A stretch of 64,000 nt of DNA. Source: Nitrospira sp. GTDB taxonomy: Bacteria > Nitrospirota > Nitrospiria > Nitrospirales > Nitrospiraceae. The DNA lies in contig JAFEBM010000010.1 of the NCBI GenBank assembly GCA_018242685.1, forward strand, positions 1 to 64,000. The letters run 5' to 3'. Positions 44,143-52,783 of the stretch are shown here, piece by piece. The position numbers and the translations under genes were made by a program. Below the pieces are notes generated by a model, which saw nothing but the letters and a program-made list of their open reading frames with translations, made no database searches and was not told where the DNA came from. Positions within the stretch are counted from its first letter, which is position 1, and each line of letters opens with the position of its first letter.

Positions 44143-44200
44143 GTACATTCTCCTTTCTGTAGAAAGCCCCATCCATACCTGACCGTCTGCTCTGTTCCGC

Positions 44201-44488
44201 TCAACAACGTTGCTTCTCCCACGTACGCAGGACTCCGTTACGGTCAAAAGTCAGCCAAAGATCTTGACAGAACGGCGTGAAGTCCTGGCCGCCTATCCCG
44301 CTCCCTTCACGGCGATAGAGCCACAGCCGTTGTCCTGTTTCGAGGACTTGTTCGTGACTGGGGTGTCCTAAGACCTGTTCGAGTTCCACCGCCGTCGCAT
44401 GATCAGTGGCCTGCGTGAGGTACCCGTCCTGCGCCGAGCGACATCCCGTTAGGAGCATAAGTACGAACAGGCCGTCCGTCCTCGCCAT
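44201..44488 (-). CDS. OmlA/SmpA-like lipoprotein (duplicate A)
   Basis: 95 residues from ATG 44488 (GGTGG six bases upstream); the frame is open to 44752 but that part overlaps the ECF promoter. Lipobox LLTGC. Mature part: VELEQVLGHPSHEQVLETGQRLWLYRREG and LWLTFDRNGVLRTWEKQRC, similar to BamE/OmlA-type domains. Intact in this copy, broken in copy B. Confidence 0.72.
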   Translation of the reverse strand: MARTDGLFVLMLLTGCRSAQDGYLTQATDHATAVELEQVLGHPSHEQVLETGQRLWLYRREGSGIGGQDFTPFCQDLWLTFDRNGVLRTWEKQRC

Positions 44489-44699
44489 GCGAAACCACCA
44501 TCGACAAATCTTGGAACAAGTTCGCAATGTCTCGTGACGCGCCTTATGCCCATTGGGGTCATATCGCCGGCCCATCGAAGCCTCCGATTTGCCCTCCACC
44601 TCTAGGACGGAACGGAGGACGGAAAAGTTACACGCGATGTGGGTGTGAATGAATGATCGGAGCGGATAGTGATATCTCCTCTCTGATTTGGCGAAGACC

Positions 44700-44728
44700 T
44701 GTAACCTTTTGATCCGTCGTTTCGTCTT
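44700..44728 (+). promoter_or_regulatory. ECF-type promoter of sigma gene, copy A
   Basis: TGTAACC (44700-44706) and CGTCTT (44723-44728) with 16 bases between AACC and CGTC match the AAC/CGTC layout of ECF promoters. It lies upstream of the ECF sigma gene at 44838, suggesting autoregulation. A near copy stands at 48196. Confidence 0.65.
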
Positions 44729-44837
44729 GAGACAGAAAGGGAGAGCTGGCATCCTTCCTATGGGGATGCCCCCGCGTATGGTCGAGTACTACTACCCTAC
44801 GAGAGGCATATCCCTTGAGGTGTTGCCGGGGGGCAGG

Positions 44838-45422
44838 ATGGCTCAGTCGGAGGGGGCTGATGGTGACTTGGTGCGTCGGGTAGTCGCAGGGGAGACCGAG
44901 CGCTTCGAAGATTTGATGCTCCGCCATCGGGATCATGTGAGGCGAATAGTCGGAGGTCACATCCCGCCCGACCGAGTGGCCGAAGTCGCACATGAGGTCT
45001 TTGTGAAGGCCTACATCGGACTCGGAACCTATCGGTTTGAAGAACCCTTCCCCCATTGGTTGGCCACAATCGCCGTCCGCACCTGTTACGACTTTTGGCG
45101 GACGCAACAGGCGGCAGATTTGCCGGTGAGCACGCTCACGGCTGAGCACCAGCGCTGGATCGACCAAGTGATGGCGGCCCAGTCGGATGATGGCTTTGCC
45201 GAACAGTCCCGCCGGCAAGAAGCCAGTGAGGTGTTACAGTGGGCATTGGCCCGCCTGTCGCCTGAAAACCGTTTGGTCGTGACCTTGGTGCATCTCGACG
45301 GTTATTCCGTCCGAGAGGCGGCCGTGTTATTAGGGTGGAGCGTGATCAACGTCAAAGTGCGCGCGCATCGAGCCCGGCGGCTCCTGCGCACGATCCTCAG
45401 AGAGGAGGTCGTCAAACAATGA
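44838..45422 (+). CDS. ECF RNA polymerase sigma factor, second
   Basis: 194 residues from ATG 44838 (GGGGG upstream). Region 2: LMLRHRDHVRRIVGGHIPPDRVAEVAHEVFVKAYIGLGTYRFEEPFPHWLATIAVRTCYDFWR; region 4: LARLSPENRLVVTLVHLDGYSVREAAVLLGWSVINVKVRAHRARRLLRTIL. The stop overlaps the next start (ATGA), coupling it to the putative anti-sigma factor. The upstream frame from 44688 lies across the promoter. Confidence 0.88.
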   Translation: MAQSEGADGDLVRRVVAGETERFEDLMLRHRDHVRRIVGGHIPPDRVAEVAHEVFVKAYIGLGTYRFEEPFPHWLATIAVRTCYDFWRTQQAADLPVSTLTAEHQRWIDQVMAAQSDDGFAEQSRRQEASEVLQWALARLSPENRLVVTLVHLDGYSVREAAVLLGWSVINVKVRAHRARRLLRTILREEVVKQ

Positions 45423-45736
45423 ACACTGTCGACGACGAGCGGCTGCGAAAGTTGGAAGAGGCGCTCACTGAAGCCCACCGGGCACGACACACGCCGTCGT
45501 GGCGAGCGGGATGGGTCGAGGGCGTGATGCAGGAGGTCCGTCGTGCGGCGAGACGTCCGCCACAGGTCAGCGCAAACGGTGACGTCGTGCGCCTGGTATG
45601 GCGGACGGCCGGTTTCGCGGCGGTTCTTTCGATCTTTCTGCTGGTGTCTTTCCTGATGCAATCTACTATGACCGTGAGTGAAGAAGGCGGTCTCATAGCG
45701 GAAGACGTCGAGGTGGGCTCATTGTTTTTTGAGTAG
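45419..45736 (+). CDS. Putative anti-sigma factor
   Basis: 105 residues. A hydrophilic N-terminal helix-rich part (about 1-60) and one membrane helix (VLSIFLLVSFLMQS), with a short periplasmic tail. No zinc motif seen. Position right after an ECF sigma gene with four-base overlap and ahead of a Spy-like gene argues for anti-sigma function. Confidence 0.72.
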   Translation: MNTVDDERLRKLEEALTEAHRARHTPSWRAGWVEGVMQEVRRAARRPPQVSANGDVVRLVWRTAGFAAVLSIFLLVSFLMQSTMTVSEEGGLIAEDVEVGSLFFE

Positions 45737-45762
45737 ATGCGCAGGAAAAGGAGGCAGGTACA

Positions 45763-46272
45763 ATGTCACGAGGTGTAGTCATCGGAGGGCTGGTCGTCAT
45801 CTTTGTCGCCGGCGTGCTGTGCGGCGTTGCGGGCATCAGTTTCTATCACACGTACGAACGCGAGCAACGCAAGGAACGTGGGGCTGCCGCGCAGCACGAC
45901 CGAATCATGACACGTCTCACGCAGGAGTTGGCGCTGACGGCCGAGCAGCGAGCGGACATTGAACCGATTGTGACGGGAGCCCATGTGGCCATCCTGGAAT
46001 TACGATTTGCGCATCAGGCCGAGATCGAGGCCATCTTGATGCACGGCATGGCGGCGCTCAAAACGAAATTGTCCTCCGAGCAACAGACACGGCTCGAGGC
46101 AATGTACGCACGGCTACAACGGCGCTGGACAAAATCGCGAGACTATCTTGAGTCCATGAAGAAACGCTTGACCTGGCTTGAGCCATCCTATCCGCCGAGT
46201 GACAGTGAACTCCTGATGCATACGCATCTTGGTATGGACGCTCTTGACAAGGTGAACGAGCAAGCGCATTGA
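45763..46272 (+). CDS. Spy/CpxP-like periplasmic sensor protein
   Basis: 169 residues: N-terminal anchor (VVIGGLVVIFVAGVLCGVAG), then helices with ELALTAEQRADIEPIV and KLSSEQQTRLEAMYARLQRRW, the LTxEQ pattern of the heavy-metal resistance/Spy family. AGGAGG upstream of the ATG. Third gene of the sigma operon; likely senses periplasmic stress or metal and feeds the anti-sigma step. Confidence 0.8.
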   Translation: MSRGVVIGGLVVIFVAGVLCGVAGISFYHTYEREQRKERGAAAQHDRIMTRLTQELALTAEQRADIEPIVTGAHVAILELRFAHQAEIEAILMHGMAALKTKLSSEQQTRLEAMYARLQRRWTKSRDYLESMKKRLTWLEPSYPPSDSELLMHTHLGMDALDKVNEQAH

Positions 46273-46551
46273 TGTGAAGAACGGGAACCTTTGACTGCTC
46301 CCCGTGGCTGCGTTGTGAGAATCCGCGACACCGACCACAGGGCTCACTGAGAGCCTCAGACAATAACAGGTCGAGGAGGCGCTCATGATTCACCTCCCGA
46401 TACCACGCGATTAGCTGATTGTCAAAAGATTCCGCCCAAGGCGAGGCACTCGTCGGCCTCGGCAAGGCACAGGCTCGATCTTGAGCCATTCCGATCGACC
46501 TCGACACAGAGCGACGGGCTCCATTCTTGAACGACCCAATAGCCGCCTGTT
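46273..46551. other. Gap with a remnant of a duplicated unknown gene
   Basis: Minus-strand translation includes AESFDNQLIAWYREVNHERLLDLLL, matching SFNNQLLAHYQEAHHD downstream of copy A near 42540-42610. No start or complete frame is seen, so it is a shared relic of the duplicated block. Confidence 0.5.
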
Positions 46552-47166
46552 TTATGAGCCTCCAGAGGCCTTCTTCACGTTGCCTTGGCTGTCGCTGGGC
46601 GAGGAACCAGCAGTGCTACCCTCAAGACAGAAGGTACGCTCCTCCGGAGGATGATGTCCCATGGGGCCTCCATAATAAGAAAAGTTCGCCATTTCCGATT
46701 CACGGGTATTCCAGATGTGAAGGCATTGCGCCATCAGGTGTGGCAGCATTCGTGGAGCGCCGCCGAGCATTTCTGAGCCGGCTCTGTGCGTCGTGCCGAC
46801 CACAGTCAGCCGATTACCGGCCTGCAACAGACTCGGCTCCACAGCCCCCTTAAAAGTGATTGCGAACCAAGGTGCGCCGTCCTGTTGGGGGCTCGCCTGA
46901 CTGGACGTTGGATTGGTATCAAGAGGCTGTTCCTCGGCCAGAATGACCACACCGTCTGGCTTCTGAATCACTCGTATGATCTCACCGGCTAACTCCACTT
47001 TATGCGGGACAAAGGCGGCGCTCGATGGGTGATAGGCCTGGTCCTCCCAGGTCTTGGCGTCAAAGGTGTTAGCTTCGACGTCTTTCATAATTGTCGGTGG
47101 GAACATCGGAGTGGTTGAGCAAGCGCTCAACCACACACTCATCGTGACCAATCCGATCACACGCAT
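46552..47166 (-). CDS. Slp-family outer-membrane lipoprotein (duplicate B, intact)
   Basis: 204 residues from ATG 47166. Lipobox WLSAC. The mature region KVELAGEIIRVIQKPDGVVILAEEQPLD resembles the Slp core (GGxIVxVxNxxDxTxLEVLxxPL), then WFAITFKGAVEPSLLQAGNRLTVVGTTHRAGSEMLGG. Slp proteins are starvation/stress-induced. Followed by the relic shared with copy A. Confidence 0.8.
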   Translation of the reverse strand: MRVIGLVTMSVWLSACSTTPMFPPTIMKDVEANTFDAKTWEDQAYHPSSAAFVPHKVELAGEIIRVIQKPDGVVILAEEQPLDTNPTSSQASPQQDGAPWFAITFKGAVEPSLLQAGNRLTVVGTTHRAGSEMLGGAPRMLPHLMAQCLHIWNTRESEMANFSYYGGPMGHHPPEERTFCLEGSTAGSSPSDSQGNVKKASGGS

Positions 47167-47234
47167 GAGTGACTCTTCTTTCATCAACGCGCCTCATCTT
47201 CCATGAGTCCACTCGTCTACTCGATATCTGTCCC

Positions 47235-47675
47235 TCACACGGCCCAGCATCGTTGGGCTTCCGGCATGTGAGAGAGCATATCGATCTGACTGGATCGGGA
47301 ATCATCCGTGTGCGTGAAAGCTTCTGAAAGAACATGGATCAATTTCTCGATATCAACTGGTTTGGATAGATAGGCAAAGGCTCCCTGGGCCGTCGTCGGC
47401 CGAACAACACCGGAGAGATTACCGGACATGAGAATGACGGGTAGCCGAGGCCATATCAGGTGACATTGACGGAGGAGATCGAAACCATCAAGGTACGGCA
47501 TATGTAAATCGGTGATGACGGCATCAAAATGGCGTTGGTGGAGTGCTCCCAGAGCCTGCAAGCCGTTCGCGACAGCCACCGCTGCAAAGTAGTGCAACTC
47601 TAGGTGCCTCACCAGAAGGCGGCCGACCTGTTTTTCATCGTCAACCACTAACACGCGCTTGCCGTATCCCATCAT
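47235..47675 (-). CDS. Single-domain response regulator, duplicate B
   Basis: 146 residues from ATG 47675 (AAGGAGA upstream). Receiver with VVDDEKQVG, phospho-acceptor Asp in AVITDLHMPYLDG, LMSGN and YLSKPVD. Ends EAQRCWAV, shorter than copy A. Both copies keep all catalytic residues. Confidence 0.88.
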   Translation of the reverse strand: MMGYGKRVLVVDDEKQVGRLLVRHLELHYFAAVAVANGLQALGALHQRHFDAVITDLHMPYLDGFDLLRQCHLIWPRLPVILMSGNLSGVVRPTTAQGAFAYLSKPVDIEKLIHVLSEAFTHTDDSRSSQIDMLSHMPEAQRCWAV

Positions 47676-47789
47676 CGTGTTCTCCTTCCATTTGAAATGA
47701 TCCCAGAGACTTTGATGTGAGGCCGGGGTAGAGGCACAGGGAGGGCGGCCTCCACCCCGCACTCGGTCCGAGCTGAGAAGTTGGAAGCC

Positions 47790-48020
47790 CAGACCTGACC
47801 ATCACTAGAACTCCGTCGAGGCGATAGAGGCAGAGCCGTTGTTCTGCCTCAAGGACTTGCCCTTGGCTGAGGCGCCTCAGGACCTGTTCAACTTCCACCG
47901 CTGTCACATGATCGGTGGCCTGCGCGAGATAACTGTCTTGCGTCGAATGGCATCTTGTCGGGAGCATGAGCAAGAAGCAGGCCGTTCGTACTCGCCGTGT
48001 AAAACCACCATCGAAGCAGC
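47790..48020 (-). pseudogene. Broken OmlA-like lipoprotein (duplicate B)
   Basis: YLAQATDHVTAVEVEQVLRRLSQGQVLEAEQRLCLYR matches the copy A protein closely. The start codon is ACG where copy A has ATG, one extra base shifts the signal region, the lipobox is lost, and the C-terminal third is missing, with the DNA joining directly to the leader of the regulator gene. Non-functional. Confidence 0.75.
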
Positions 48021-48195
48021 TTGGAACAGGTCCGCGAGGTCTCGTGACGCGCCTTGTGACCATGGCGTTGATCCATCCAAGTCTCTGATTGTTCTACTTC
48101 TAGGACGGAGCGAAGGACGGAAAGGTTACGCGCGATATGCGTTGTAGGTGATCGAAACGGATAACGATATTCTACTCTTTGGTACGTCGGAGATC

Positions 48196-48224
48196 TGTAA
48201 CCTTTTGACCCGTCGTATCATCTT
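48196..48224 (+). promoter_or_regulatory. ECF-type promoter-like sequence, copy B
   Basis: TGTAACC (48196-48202) then CATCTT (48219-48224) at the same 16-base spacing as copy A, whose -10 is CGTCTT. Points into the 3' end of the HtrA gene; the sigma gene it once served is absent here. Probably a relic. Confidence 0.5.
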
Positions 48225-48280
48225 GATACAGAAAGGGAACTGAATAGCGACGCGAGCACGTGAGGCAGGCTGGCCGACCT

Positions 48281-49693
48281 CTACTCTCCTTGAATCGGGA
48301 TATACATGACGTTGCCCTGGCGATTGACGAGCAGCAGAGCAAGATCGGTGGGTTTGAGGGGATCGGCGAGGCGTTGGAGTATCGCAAAACTGCTTACATG
48401 CTGTCGATTCATTTCCAATACGACGTCACCCGGCTGCAAACCGGAAGTTTCGGCTAGGCTGCCTTCTTCAATATCGGTCACGACGACGCCGTTATTCACC
48501 GGCAAATCCATCTGCCGTGCCAGAGGGGAAGTGATGTCATCGAAGACGACGCCTGCCAGCGGATGAACCGTCGAGACAGCCGACGAGGCAATCTGACTTT
48601 TTTTCGTGCGTTCACGCGGCGCTTCCTGAATAACCAGATCGGCCTGGTACTGCTTCCCATCTCGAATGAGATCCACGCGGTGTTTGCTGCCGATCGGCGA
48701 TTGCGCCACGAGATTCCGCAATTGGCCGCTGTCCATGATGTCCCGACCGTCGAAACGCACCACGACATCGCCTCGTTTCAGACCCGCCCGTTCGGCAGAG
48801 CCCTTGGATTGCACATCGGTGACAATCGCGCCTTTGACATCCGGCAAACGAAAAATCTTCCCCAGTGGAGGGCTGACGTCTTGCGTCGAAGCTCCCAAAA
48901 AGCCTCGCACCACGCGGCCCGTCTTCATAAGACTCTGCATGGCGGCACGGGCCATGTTGCTGGGAATCGCGAACCCGACACCTACGCTCCCGCCGGTAGG
49001 ACTCGCAATGGCCGTATTGATCCCGATCAGCTCGCCATGGATATTGACCAGCGCTCCACCTGAATTCCCTGGGTTGATCGGCGCATCCGTCTGGATGAAG
49101 TCTTCGAAGTCCGCCACTCCGACATCCGCGCGACCGACCGCGCTGACGATGCCGAACGTGACGGTGCGACTCAATCCCAGCGGGTTGCCGATCGCAAGCA
49201 CGAAATCACCGACGGCCAAATGGCTCGAATCCCCCCAGATCGCAGTGGGAAGATTCGACGCATGAATCTTCACGACCGCCACGTCGGTTTTTGGATCGGT
49301 GGCGACGACCTTCCCTTTATATTGACGCCGATCCGCCAGGATCACTTCCACATCGACGGCATCGGCCACGACATGGTTGTTCGTGACGATGTAACCGTCC
49401 GGCGTCACAATCACGCCCGACCCCTGGCCATATTGCCGTCTGGTCGGCGGCTCTTTGAACAGACCGAACGGCAAGGCTTCGTCGCTGAAAGCCTGATCGC
49501 GCACCATGACGGTTGACGCGATGCTCACCACCGCCGGAATGACCTTATTGGCGGTACCCTTGACTTGGCTCTGCAAATCGTGGCTGTTCACCGTCGGAAT
49601 CTGCTGGGTGCCAGTCAGTCCAGAACCTGAGAATAACAGGCTACCGAAGATTCCCCAAACGACCATCTGCATCATGAGCCCGCTGTTATTCAC
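48281..49693 (-). CDS. htrA: HtrA/DegP-type periplasmic serine protease
   Basis: 470 residues from GTG 49693; AGGAGA precedes it and the frame then begins with a short hydrophobic anchor (MMQMVVWGIFGSLLFSGSG). Trypsin-like domain with His in YIVTNNHVV, Asp in PKTDVAVVKI and Ser in APINPGNSGGAL, followed by two PDZ domains (GFLGASTQDVSPPLG... and LAGVVFDDITSPLARQMDLP...). Degrades or refolds damaged envelope proteins. Convergent with nothing; lies beside the stress-regulator block. Confidence 0.93.
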   Translation of the reverse strand: MNNSGLMMQMVVWGIFGSLLFSGSGLTGTQQIPTVNSHDLQSQVKGTANKVIPAVVSIASTVMVRDQAFSDEALPFGLFKEPPTRRQYGQGSGVIVTPDGYIVTNNHVVADAVDVEVILADRRQYKGKVVATDPKTDVAVVKIHASNLPTAIWGDSSHLAVGDFVLAIGNPLGLSRTVTFGIVSAVGRADVGVADFEDFIQTDAPINPGNSGGALVNIHGELIGINTAIASPTGGSVGVGFAIPSNMARAAMQSLMKTGRVVRGFLGASTQDVSPPLGKIFRLPDVKGAIVTDVQSKGSAERAGLKRGDVVVRFDGRDIMDSGQLRNLVAQSPIGSKHRVDLIRDGKQYQADLVIQEAPRERTKKSQIASSAVSTVHPLAGVVFDDITSPLARQMDLPVNNGVVVTDIEEGSLAETSGLQPGDVVLEMNRQHVSSFAILQRLADPLKPTDLALLLVNRQGNVMYIPIQGE

Positions 49694-50031
49694 CAATGCG
49701 CTCTCCTGGGTAGGTGCTTCTGAGATCCCTTTGTCTGCCGTGCGCCAGCCTATCACGTGGAAACAGCGCACGCATGCATAATTCGACATGACATACATGA
49801 CGTCTTACAGACGACTGTTTTCTCACTGACCCATTCTTCGCCTTCTGCGGGCAGGATAGTACCTGCCACCAGGCACTGTGTAAATACTACGGTGGCTTTC
49901 GCGTCGCGACAAGCCTGTTCACCGCCGGTTCGACGTCGCCGGTTGTGGATTGGGAGGTAGACGTACCGTTGTGTTAGGATGATCACCGACTCTTTCCACT
50001 TAAGAATTAATTACTATTCAAGAGGCACACG

Positions 50032-50769
50032 ATGACACGTCTCGCGAACTTCATTACCTCTCTTCTGCTGACGACGGCGGCGGGACTTCTTGTCTCCCCT
50101 GGGCATGCCGAAGAAGGCAAGTTTGGAACTCCCAAGGGAGAAGAAGGCACCAGGATTTTCAAAGCCGCTGAGCATCCTCATTACAGCGGCGAATTCCACA
50201 TCAAGGGTGATCGGGGCACTCTGATCGGTAGCATGCGTGATGCCGCTCCGTGGGACCACCTCGACTATGCGGGCAAACATCTGAATGCGGTGAAGGGGAC
50301 GATTGAGATCGAAGTGAATGAACTGACCAACACGGGTCGAGTGGTAGCCGAGTTTGTCGAAGGCGTTGACCGGTATCGCATTGTCTTCGAGCGGTTTGCC
50401 GCGAAAGCGCCGTTCCAAGATGGAGGGATTGCCACCAGAATCTATGAACATGGAGATTCGAACAATGGCGATCCGTTATATCCAAAGACCTGGCTGTACT
50501 TGGGTGGCTGGGGGACCGCGACGATGTACAAGGATGACCAGATGCTCTACAAGGACTATGACGCGCACTTCATGGTGATGGAGCGCTCTCGCGATCCCAA
50601 AACCCATGAGGTCCGATATCCAATCAAACGCAGCTTGCCCGGCGGTGAAACCGACCCGGCTGGAATGGAAATCGATCTCTGGGTACGATCGAAGGAACAA
50701 AACACGAACAACTTTCCTCCCTTTGAGACCTTCGTTCATCTCTGCTGGGAAGAAGTGACCTGGCGATAG
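50032..50769 (+). CDS. Periplasmic protein of unknown function (245 aa)
   Basis: 245 residues; signal peptide ending GHA. The mature part is rich in aromatic residues and strands (YSGEFHIKGDRGTLIGSMRDAAPWDHLDYAGKHLNAVKGTIEIEVNELTNTGRVVAEF). No family recognised. The next gene starts four bases after its stop, so the two are probably co-expressed. Confidence 0.72.
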   Translation: MTRLANFITSLLLTTAAGLLVSPGHAEEGKFGTPKGEEGTRIFKAAEHPHYSGEFHIKGDRGTLIGSMRDAAPWDHLDYAGKHLNAVKGTIEIEVNELTNTGRVVAEFVEGVDRYRIVFERFAAKAPFQDGGIATRIYEHGDSNNGDPLYPKTWLYLGGWGTATMYKDDQMLYKDYDAHFMVMERSRDPKTHEVRYPIKRSLPGGETDPAGMEIDLWVRSKEQNTNNFPPFETFVHLCWEEVTWR

Positions 50770-50772
50770 GCC

Positions 50773-51438
50773 ATGAGCAGATCTCTCCAACACCTTCTCC
50801 TGATCAGCATCTTGATGACAGCCGCACCGGCGATCGGATCTTCGTCTGAGGACACAACACATACGTGGACCTTTGACAATGATCCACCAGAGACACTTCC
50901 CTCTGGGTTCCAGGTGGGTACCTTGTTTGATGGGAGGACTGCCGGAGAGTGGAAGGTGATTGAAACTGTTCAAGCGAAAAGTCAGCCCCGCGTGCTGGGA
51001 CAGCTTATGGGAAAGGGTGCAGAACACGCGTACAAGACGGTACTTATGAGGGGGACCCAGGCATCCAACCTCGAGCTTCAAGTCTCACTCTTGCCGATCG
51101 AGGGCAAGGCCGACATGGGAGGCGGCCTCATCTGGCGAGCCACAGATGATCGCAACTACTACCTGACGAGGGCCAATCCCTTGGAGCAGAATATTCGGAT
51201 CTATCGGGTCGTGAAGGGGGTCCGACATATGCTCAAGAACTTCGACCACGTCATTGATGTCCGGCAGTGGCATACCCTCCGCGTCATCACCAAAGGATGT
51301 CAGGTCCAAGTCTTCTTTGATGACAAGCCGGTGTTTGACCTCTGTGATCAGACCTTCACAGCCGGCCGGGTCGGACTTTGGACCAAGTCCGATGCCGTGA
51401 CCTATTTCGACGATCTGAAGCTCCAACTTGTCCGCTGA
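50773..51438 (+). CDS. Secreted LamG/DUF1080-like beta-sandwich protein
   Basis: 221 residues; signal peptide ending AIG. The fold pattern GTQASNLELQVSLLPIEGKADMGGGLIWRATDDRNYYLTRANPLEQNIRIYRVVKGVRHML...WHTLRVITKGCQVQVFFDDKPVFDLCDQTFTAGRVGLWTKSDAVTYFDDLKL is that of concanavalin-like carbohydrate-binding/DUF1080 domains. Two Cys may form a disulfide. Substrate unknown. Confidence 0.78.
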   Translation: MSRSLQHLLLISILMTAAPAIGSSSEDTTHTWTFDNDPPETLPSGFQVGTLFDGRTAGEWKVIETVQAKSQPRVLGQLMGKGAEHAYKTVLMRGTQASNLELQVSLLPIEGKADMGGGLIWRATDDRNYYLTRANPLEQNIRIYRVVKGVRHMLKNFDHVIDVRQWHTLRVITKGCQVQVFFDDKPVFDLCDQTFTAGRVGLWTKSDAVTYFDDLKLQLVR

Positions 51439-51487
51439 GGAAAATTTGCCACCGCCGACAAGGGCCTCTGCCCGCAGATAGGAAGCC

Positions 51488-51877
51488 TCACTCTTTGACT
51501 TCCTCAACCCCATGCTGACAACAGGTCGACATTTCTGAGCTTGTTCCACCACTCATACAATCTTTATAGGCCGTATAAGCCTTGAGCGCCCATTCCTCAC
51601 CGGGACAACCTTGCATTGTCATCGCGACTTCGAGGAATTCAACCAATTCTTCCTGGGTGATCCCCTGGTGGTGAGCCATCAGTACGTAGGCTCGAACACA
51701 AGGCTCGCAGCGAATCGCGATCGAAATGGCCATGGCAGTGAGTACTTTGTACTTGCCTGCCACAGCCCCATCTCGATACGCCTGTTGCCGCATGCGCAAC
51801 AGCCCGCCGGTGACCACGGGGCTCAACTTCCGTAGTTCAGCGAACAGATTATTTGGAGCGTTCGTCTCGTGAGTCAT
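51488..51877 (-). CDS. Carboxymuconolactone decarboxylase/AhpD-family protein
   Basis: 129 residues. AhpD-like helical fold with LLRMRQQAYRDGAVAGKYKVLTAMAISIAIRCEPCVRAYVLMAHHQGITQEELVEFLEVA; the redox pair is CEPC (about residues 58-61) with the family His in AHHQG. Ends with extra Cys near the C terminus (STCCQHG). Located 48 bp after merP on the same strand, so perhaps part of the mer operon, supplying thiol-redox capacity. Role inferred. Confidence 0.85.
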   Translation of the reverse strand: MTHETNAPNNLFAELRKLSPVVTGGLLRMRQQAYRDGAVAGKYKVLTAMAISIAIRCEPCVRAYVLMAHHQGITQEELVEFLEVAMTMQGCPGEEWALKAYTAYKDCMSGGTSSEMSTCCQHGVEEVKE

Positions 51878-51924
51878 GAAAACGCCTCCTTCAAGCTCGT
51901 GGTCCGAGAATGAATGACCGTTAT

Positions 51925-52278
51925 CTACCTATCGCGCAACTGAGCTCGGTATTTCGACAATGGGTTGCCCGCTGCTTCGACGGTCCTGATCAATGTGTCC
52001 ACATTCGTCTTCTGTGGATCAAACGTCACTGACGCGCTGGCATCTGAATAATCAGGGAACCAGATCCACTTCTTCCCCGTGCTGAGCCCAACCTCGCTGA
52101 CACCGGACACCTTGGCCAGCGCGGCTTTGACATCCTTGACGCATCCTCCGCAAGTCATGCCTTCGATCTGCAGTGTGACGGTCTGCTGGCTTTGGCCCGC
52201 CGCGACAAGGCTCTGGAATCCGGTCAAGCTCAAGGTCACAACACCGATCACGATCATCGTATGAACGAATCTCCACAT
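51925..52278 (-). CDS. merP: Periplasmic mercury-binding protein MerP-like
   Basis: 117 residues. Signal peptide, then a heavy-metal-associated domain with the metal motif GMTCGGC (about residues 40-46) and the ferredoxin-like pattern KDVKAALAKVSGVSEVGLS. Binds Hg(II) and hands it to MerT. Between merT and the AhpD-like gene. Confidence 0.88.
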   Translation of the reverse strand: MWRFVHTMIVIGVVTLSLTGFQSLVAAGQSQQTVTLQIEGMTCGGCVKDVKAALAKVSGVSEVGLSTGKKWIWFPDYSDASASVTFDPQKTNVDTLIRTVEAAGNPLSKYRAQLRDR

Positions 52279-52372
52279 GGTCGTTTCCTCCTTTCCATCG
52301 CCTCGCTTCCCCCTCGAAAGACAGGCCGGCTGGAAATGACGCTACCATCTCACATCTCTCGCTTCACGGAAA

Positions 52373-52783
52373 TCATATGCCCAACCAATAAGGCGCCAGA
52401 ACCAGTGCCAGCGCCAGCGACGCCATGATCCAAAGCCATGTCCGGTTCCTACCTCTCTGATTTTCTTGAGCACACACTTCTCCCGGCACGCATCGTGTTG
52501 GCTCCGGCTTCCTATAAGCAAAATAAAAGCCGATACCCAACAGGAGTATCGTCAAGCCGATGAAGGCTGGTCGATACGGCAAGAGTCCCTTCAAGACCCC
52601 AGCCGTACCGGCCAAGAATCCGGTAGCCCCGACTCCCACACCAAGCGCCGCAAAGATCAGCGGCCCAATGCAGCAGACAGAAGCCAGCAACGCTGCGCTC
52701 AGTCCACCAACCGAGAGAATCGTCACGGGTTTGCTCGGCGGTTTGGATCTGGAAGTGGGTTCTCGATACAAAGGCATGGCCAT
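52373..52783 (-). CDS. merT: Mercuric transport protein MerT
   Basis: 136 residues, three hydrophobic helices. The first helix carries the vicinal Cys pair in ASVCCIGPL, and a loop pair in PTRCVPGEVCAQE resembles the cytoplasmic Cys of MerT. Imports Hg(II) across the inner membrane. Its ATG overlaps the merR stop (TAATG). No merA reductase lies nearby, which is odd for a functional operon. Confidence 0.88.
   Translation of the reverse strand: MAMPLYREPTSRSKPPSKPVTILSVGGLSAALLASVCCIGPLIFAALGVGVGATGFLAGTAGVLKGLLPYRPAFIGLTILLLGIGFYFAYRKPEPTRCVPGEVCAQENQRGRNRTWLWIMASLALALVLAPYWLGI

Noticed and set aside
46058-46507. Minus-strand 149-residue frame opposite the Spy-like gene
   Set aside because: Overlaps a well-supported plus-strand gene; only its N-terminal part reflects the relic shared with copy A.
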